A stretch of DNA of 22,225 nt. Source: Choristocarpus tenellus KU-1152. Lineage: Eukaryota > Phaeophyceae. The translations under genes and the position numbers were made by a program. The stretch lies in the NCBI GenBank assembly GCA_964200185.2, contig CAXNAD020000296.1, forward strand, positions 1 through 22,225. Reading direction: 5' to 3'. A model generated the notes under the pieces. The model made no database searches and was not told the origin of the DNA. It worked only from the letters and a program-made list of their open reading frames with translations. Positions 18,325 through 22,225 of this stretch are shown here, piece after piece. The first letter of the stretch is position 1; every line of letters begins with the position of its first letter.

Positions 18325-19373
18325 GTAAGTGAGTGTGACAATAACTGATAGAATAGAAGTGTTTGGTCCTTTTGTCAACCAATCATCTACACAATTATTG
18401 CGTTTCAATCTTTGTATTAACAAGCACAACCTCCAAGTTTTTGGTGTTGTATCCAAGAAACAAAAAACTAAATCATGTTAGTGCCTGCAAATACCCTGGA
18501 AGTATTTTGTCTTCTAACATGTGATCCAAACTAGTATGTGTATGTTTAAGTGCCTTGTTTTCTTGTGCTGTGGGCTCTGTCACTATGCTGGGTGAATTAC
18601 ATACATAATTAAGTGGCATAGCAAAACAAAAGATCAATTGCATCAAAAAGAAATAACACTTGGGAGAAGGTGGATTTACAGGCGGGTTGAAAGGGCCTCA
18701 GAAGTGTTCTTATGGCATCATCCTCCTGCAGCTGTACATAGTTTCAACTCATCCGTTCATTGCTACCATGCAGTTGAGGAATATTGATGCACTCGGGAAG
18801 AGTTACATTAAACAACTAAGTATATGACTAGTTTCCATTGATTTGTCCACAGATCAACAAAACTGAAAAAATTAAATCATCATAGCGCTGCCAGATGCCT
18901 TGACCTCATGCATATGCACGCTTGGGTATTTGTGAAAAAAAAAAGAAAAAGCAGTTTCGACCACCAATTAACTTTGTTTCTAGTGTTAGTTACACCTTAT
19001 TTAGTGGGATAGAAAATATATAGTTATGCAATGTAAATAGCTTTCTTGAAGGGCATCCACTTTTGTCATGCCAACTAGGTACGAGGTCCTGCCGTGATCC
19101 TTGCATGAACCTGCCAACAAATGAAATCATTTATGGGCTGTGAATTGGCAGTCGTCAGTCCCAGTATGTAATCACCCCAACAGTAGTTGATTGACACAAG
19201 TTTCTCTGATTAGTGGTTACAGCAATTGACGTAAGGATATTGGGCGATGGTGGCGAAGTTATATGAACTCAACCCGGCAGGGGCCACCATAGTTTAAGAG
19301 AATCCCTGTCTCCATATATGGGCTGCCTCAGCCAAAAGATCAGCGCATTTCATCAATTTGGGTATTTAGTATG

Positions 19374-19560
19374 ACTGGGTTCCAGGCCAGGCTGGCCCAT
19401 GGCTTGACAATGTTGAAATCATGAACCCACCTGGCAAAAGTATATTGATACTGGACTGCCCCACTACCTGGCTATGTTGAAGCAGTTGACAGTCAACAAT
19501 AAAGGATTATATTTTACCTGTTGACCAGGCTGAGGTGAGTTGTGCTGGTCTAGTCAGAAT
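19374..19560 (+). repeat. Second site of the CATGTTGAA dispersed repeat
   Basis: It contains CTGGCTATGTTGAAGCAG at 19469-19486 and related pieces (GACAATGTTGAAATCATG near 19406, GTCAGAATATGTTCAAG near 19553). The 16-mer ATGTTGAAGCAGTTGA (19474-19489) occurs exactly, in reverse complement, at 21546-21561. It resembles the intron 5 block at 14400-14790. It is non-coding. Confidence 0.6.
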
Positions 19561-20622
19561 ATGTTCAAGTTTATCCCAATACATTTTTTTTCATATATAT
19601 ATTCACCCACCCTGTTCTTCTCCATGGTGCTTCATTTAATAGAAGACTGGGACATCCTCCTACCTTTAATGTTTTGATGTGGTGACAGGCTGGCCATGGC
19701 CCAGCAGTATACAGTCTCTGACTGCCCTGGTCCAGACATATCTGGAAAAAATTGGAAATATTGGATCCGGTCCAGCCTGCTGGAAAGCCCTTAGAAAATG
19801 TACTGTTTGCCTCATTTCCTATCACATTTGACCTTAAACAGTGACGATTAGATGATCCTTGTCAATATAGAGCAAGGTTGATGTGAAGTTAGCTGTAAGC
19901 CCAGGTCTCCTTCCTTGGACCCCGCCCTCCCTGGCCCCATTAATTGCATTCTGGGAACCTCTTAATTAACAGCAATCATCTGCTATTTGTACACATGGCA
20001 GGAACCTTCACCAGACCTGGTCTTCTTGCCTTAGTAGGTGCCAACCTCCGTAGATTGTGTAAATATATCTGTTGCAGAGAGACCTTGAAATGAATCTTGG
20101 GGATTGTCTTTGTCTCCATGTATGTTTGACTTTCTTCTTTCTGCTGTTCGCATACAGTGTGTCCCCCACATCAGCAAATCTTTTTGGCCTGTTCTTGCTC
20201 TGTGCCCGGAGCCTGTCTAAGCAGTGTGGAAGGCATGATATGATTGGCTTAACTCCATATATTAGCCCTTGGTGATGTGGTCAGATCTGTTGAGGCAGTA
20301 ATCACCCTCATCCTCTCCACCTCCAGAGCTCAAGCTCACTGTATAGGTACTAACAGGTGCTGGGGTAGTGTGCTATAATTGCATAAACTTCATTTACTAC
20401 CTGCTTCAATCAGTAGTGTCAAACAGTGGTAAATAATTAGCACCTGTGACTTCAATGCTGAAAGAGCATTTTGATTCATGAGAAAGAGTTTGTTGTCTGC
20501 TCATTTGTATAATTTTGTTGGTTCCTTCAGAACTATTAATTTTAGTGATGTGGTTCCCAACTTGGTTATTGAACTGCCAAATGATATCTGAGATGATCGA
20601 TCAGGTTGCTTTTAATGGTGTT

Positions 20623-20656
20623 CCATTTTGGTCCAATAGACCAAGGACCAAAATGG
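20623..20656. repeat. 12-bp perfect inverted repeat (hairpin)
   Basis: CCATTTTGGTCC (20623-20634) and GGACCAAAATGG (20645-20656) are exact inverted copies separated by 10 nt. Pairing may extend by three further pairs if one base bulges. It could be the core of a small foldback element. Confidence 0.8.
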
Positions 20657-21469
20657 ACAAAAAAAACTCTACCAATAATAGAACAGGTCTTGATTTGCAC
20701 AAGAGATTTCTGATAAAAGCTTCCTAGTCCTACAGTCAAGTTGTTTCGTACAGTAGGATAATGTGGCCTTCTCTTGGAGATCAGACACAATTTTCACTGA
20801 CTGGTGGTTACCCCGTGCTATGGTGAGTCCTGTTCTATACTGTAATATAAGTTATATTAAGCTTGATCTTTTCAGCAGAGTACCAAATCCAACATGCTTA
20901 GAGTGCCATATTGGGTCAGAAGATAACATTGTTACCAGGATCCATCCACAAGGAGCTTTGTTTTGCATATACACCATATTATTAGGGTTTTGATTATGCT
21001 ATTGCCAACCCTAACCTTTCCCAGAATGCAATTATGTAGAAGTCCTTTAATTCCCAAGTAATCCAAGAGATACTCTCATCTGTCCAACACTGACCAATTG
21101 CCACTAGTACCTCATGATTCCAAGTCAGATAAAAGTGTGAGATTTGAGTGTTTCGAAACATTAGCGGATACTTTTCAAGCCCATTTTTCCTAACGTATCA
21201 AAAAGCAATTAATGAAGTTACACACTCTAAAATGAATGCCTTCATGTCTCCCATGCAATACCTGTGAAGGTCAGATACCGCAACAATAGATTTCAAGTGA
21301 ATTACTTCAAGTACAGTAAATGATCCATATCCATGAGTAGTACAGATATGTGAAAATGTAGGAACTACAAAGCAAATGTCAAATCAAATCTCATGGAGTA
21401 AAGTATCCTACAATGTATTTATTTTTCACTTATTTTGAGTGAGTGGGTCACTGTGATATCTATGCCATG

Positions 21470-21665
21470 GCCAGTCTGCATGTCAAAGGTTTTTTTCCTG
21501 GGTGATCATGGGCAAAATGTTCTGACATAGCTGATTCAATGGCCATCAACTGCTTCAACATGGTCAGTTCTCCAGGGATCCAGGTTCAAGCAAGTTTGAA
21601 CATGACCAAGTCTGTGCCATCATGTGTTTCAACATGACCACACCACTGCCTGGATGGTGGAGATG
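21470..21665 (-). repeat. Inverted copies of the CATGTTGAA dispersed repeat
   Basis: On the minus strand this stretch reads GTCATGTTGAAACACATGAT, then GACTTGGTCATGTTCAAACT, then GACCATGTTGAAGCAGTTGA. This is three spaced copies of a CATGTT(G/C)AA core, like 14440-14790 and 19374-19560 but in the opposite direction. No open frame crosses it. Confidence 0.6.
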
Positions 21666-21917
21666 CTAACAGCTCAAACCAGTGTAGGCCCCTGACTTAG
21701 TGAAGTTAAATACAATTTAACTACCTTTGAGGTCTGGAAAATGTTATGTATTATGAAGTATGCAGTTCTTTTATGGTCCAAGCAACACAATTTTAGTTAG
21801 CAATTGATTGCTGAGTAGTATATACCAAAGATGGAATTAGAAGATGAAAAGAGGACCACATTGAAGAGCCTTCAGAGGATTCCAAATCTGGTCTTGAGTT
21901 ACACATTTCAGGTCACA

Positions 21918-22130
21918 ATGATCCAGCTCCTCCGGAATGGACAGTTAATATGAATATTATTGACGCATCATTATGCTGCATCATTTTGGGAATGACCCAA
22001 GAATTAAAGCAAGAACTTGCAATCATTGGAATATTGTGCTAATGGACCTCATACATACGCACATATTCTAAGATGGTATTACACAACACAGAAGCTCATG
22101 TAGAGCTCAATTGAAGGGGCTGCAGGTTGT
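21918..22130 (+). pseudogene. Possible copia gag-like fragment at the right edge
   Basis: One plus-strand frame reads PPEWTVNMNIIDASLCCIIL, then GMTQELKQEL, a stop, then RTYSKMVLHNTEAHVELN and RGCRLLQ. The order 'W...D......I...L...L', then 'Y......A.V.L...L..L' is like the UBN2 gag family of copia elements. Stops interrupt it and no later pol block is in the window. Weak evidence. Confidence 0.25.
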
Positions 22131-22225
22131 TGCAGAGAAACTAAGAGTGACTTTTTGGACATCTGTTTCTTGACCACTATGATAGGTTTTTCTCATGAAA
22201 TTGGGTCAAAGTATCTTGGGGGGGG

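Larger units (their letters stand above)
18325..22225 (+). other. Probable SEC8 intron 8 or 3' region, no exon found
   Basis: The strong donor at 18325 requires a further exon, and about 300 C-terminal residues of the family are unaccounted for. I searched the AG acceptors in all of this stretch for the expected 'DL..LA..H.SL.WL' block and found none. The interval holds repeats described separately, AT-rich tracts and a weak gag-like piece. An intron of this size is credible given the 4.8-kb intron 5. Confidence 0.5.

Noticed and set aside
20072-20275. Candidate SEC8 exon after CTGTTGCAG (RDLEMNLGD...)
   Set aside because: After a few residues it becomes hydrophobic and unlike the family. 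The expected conserved block is absent.
22219-22225. G-run at the window end
   Set aside because: A short homopolymer at the cut edge cannot be interpreted without the following sequence.

Overview
This is eukaryotic nuclear DNA. Coding stretches are broken by GT-AG introns, non-coding DNA dominates, and the recognisable mobile elements are eukaryotic: Ty1/copia retrotransposons and a plant-type mariner with a 'CTCCCTC' terminal repeat. A multicellular or large-genome alga, a streptophyte or a similar lineage would fit, but the organism cannot be fixed from the sequence. No bacterial operon, CRISPR array, rRNA or convincing tRNA was seen.

Left region (1-4020). This is a transposon graveyard. 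Minus-strand relics of a copia element run right to left as gag (2380-1614) and then zinc knuckle plus aspartic protease (about 1510-771). A poorly understood acidic-repeat coding stretch follows (718-1), which includes two hairpins with the same loop and co-varying stems. On the opposite strand, 2805-3573 is a decayed copia reverse transcriptase with several frame changes and stops. A coding-looking but broken minus-strand stretch follows at 3640-4020.

Middle (4021-8200). No gene was recognised. It holds a few short repeats, a tentative integrase relic at 7060-7345 on the minus strand, and a tRNA-iMet-type primer binding site motif at 7691-7701, about 500 bp upstream of the gene below.

Right region (8201-22225). 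The one real gene is a plus-strand SEC8/EXOC4 homologue, a subunit of the exocyst vesicle-tethering complex. Eight exons can be assembled (8201-8358, 8488-8869, 9109-10347, 10484-10672, 11574-11816, 16597-16676, 17802-17896, 18077-18324). Every splice phase agrees, giving about 878 codons. The family's C-terminal part (roughly 300 residues in animal proteins) was not found, so the gene most likely continues past the right edge. Intron 5 is about 4.8 kb and contains a broken mariner transposase in antisense, a 112-bp tandem repeat and a family of short dispersed repeats that recurs at 19.4 kb and, inverted, at 21.5 kb. The last 3.9 kb has no exon I can support and ends with a weak copia gag-like stretch.

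The transposon relics and the gene show no functional link. The pattern is one conserved housekeeping gene enlarged by intronic repeats beside dead retrotransposons. I found no evidence of a new multi-gene system.
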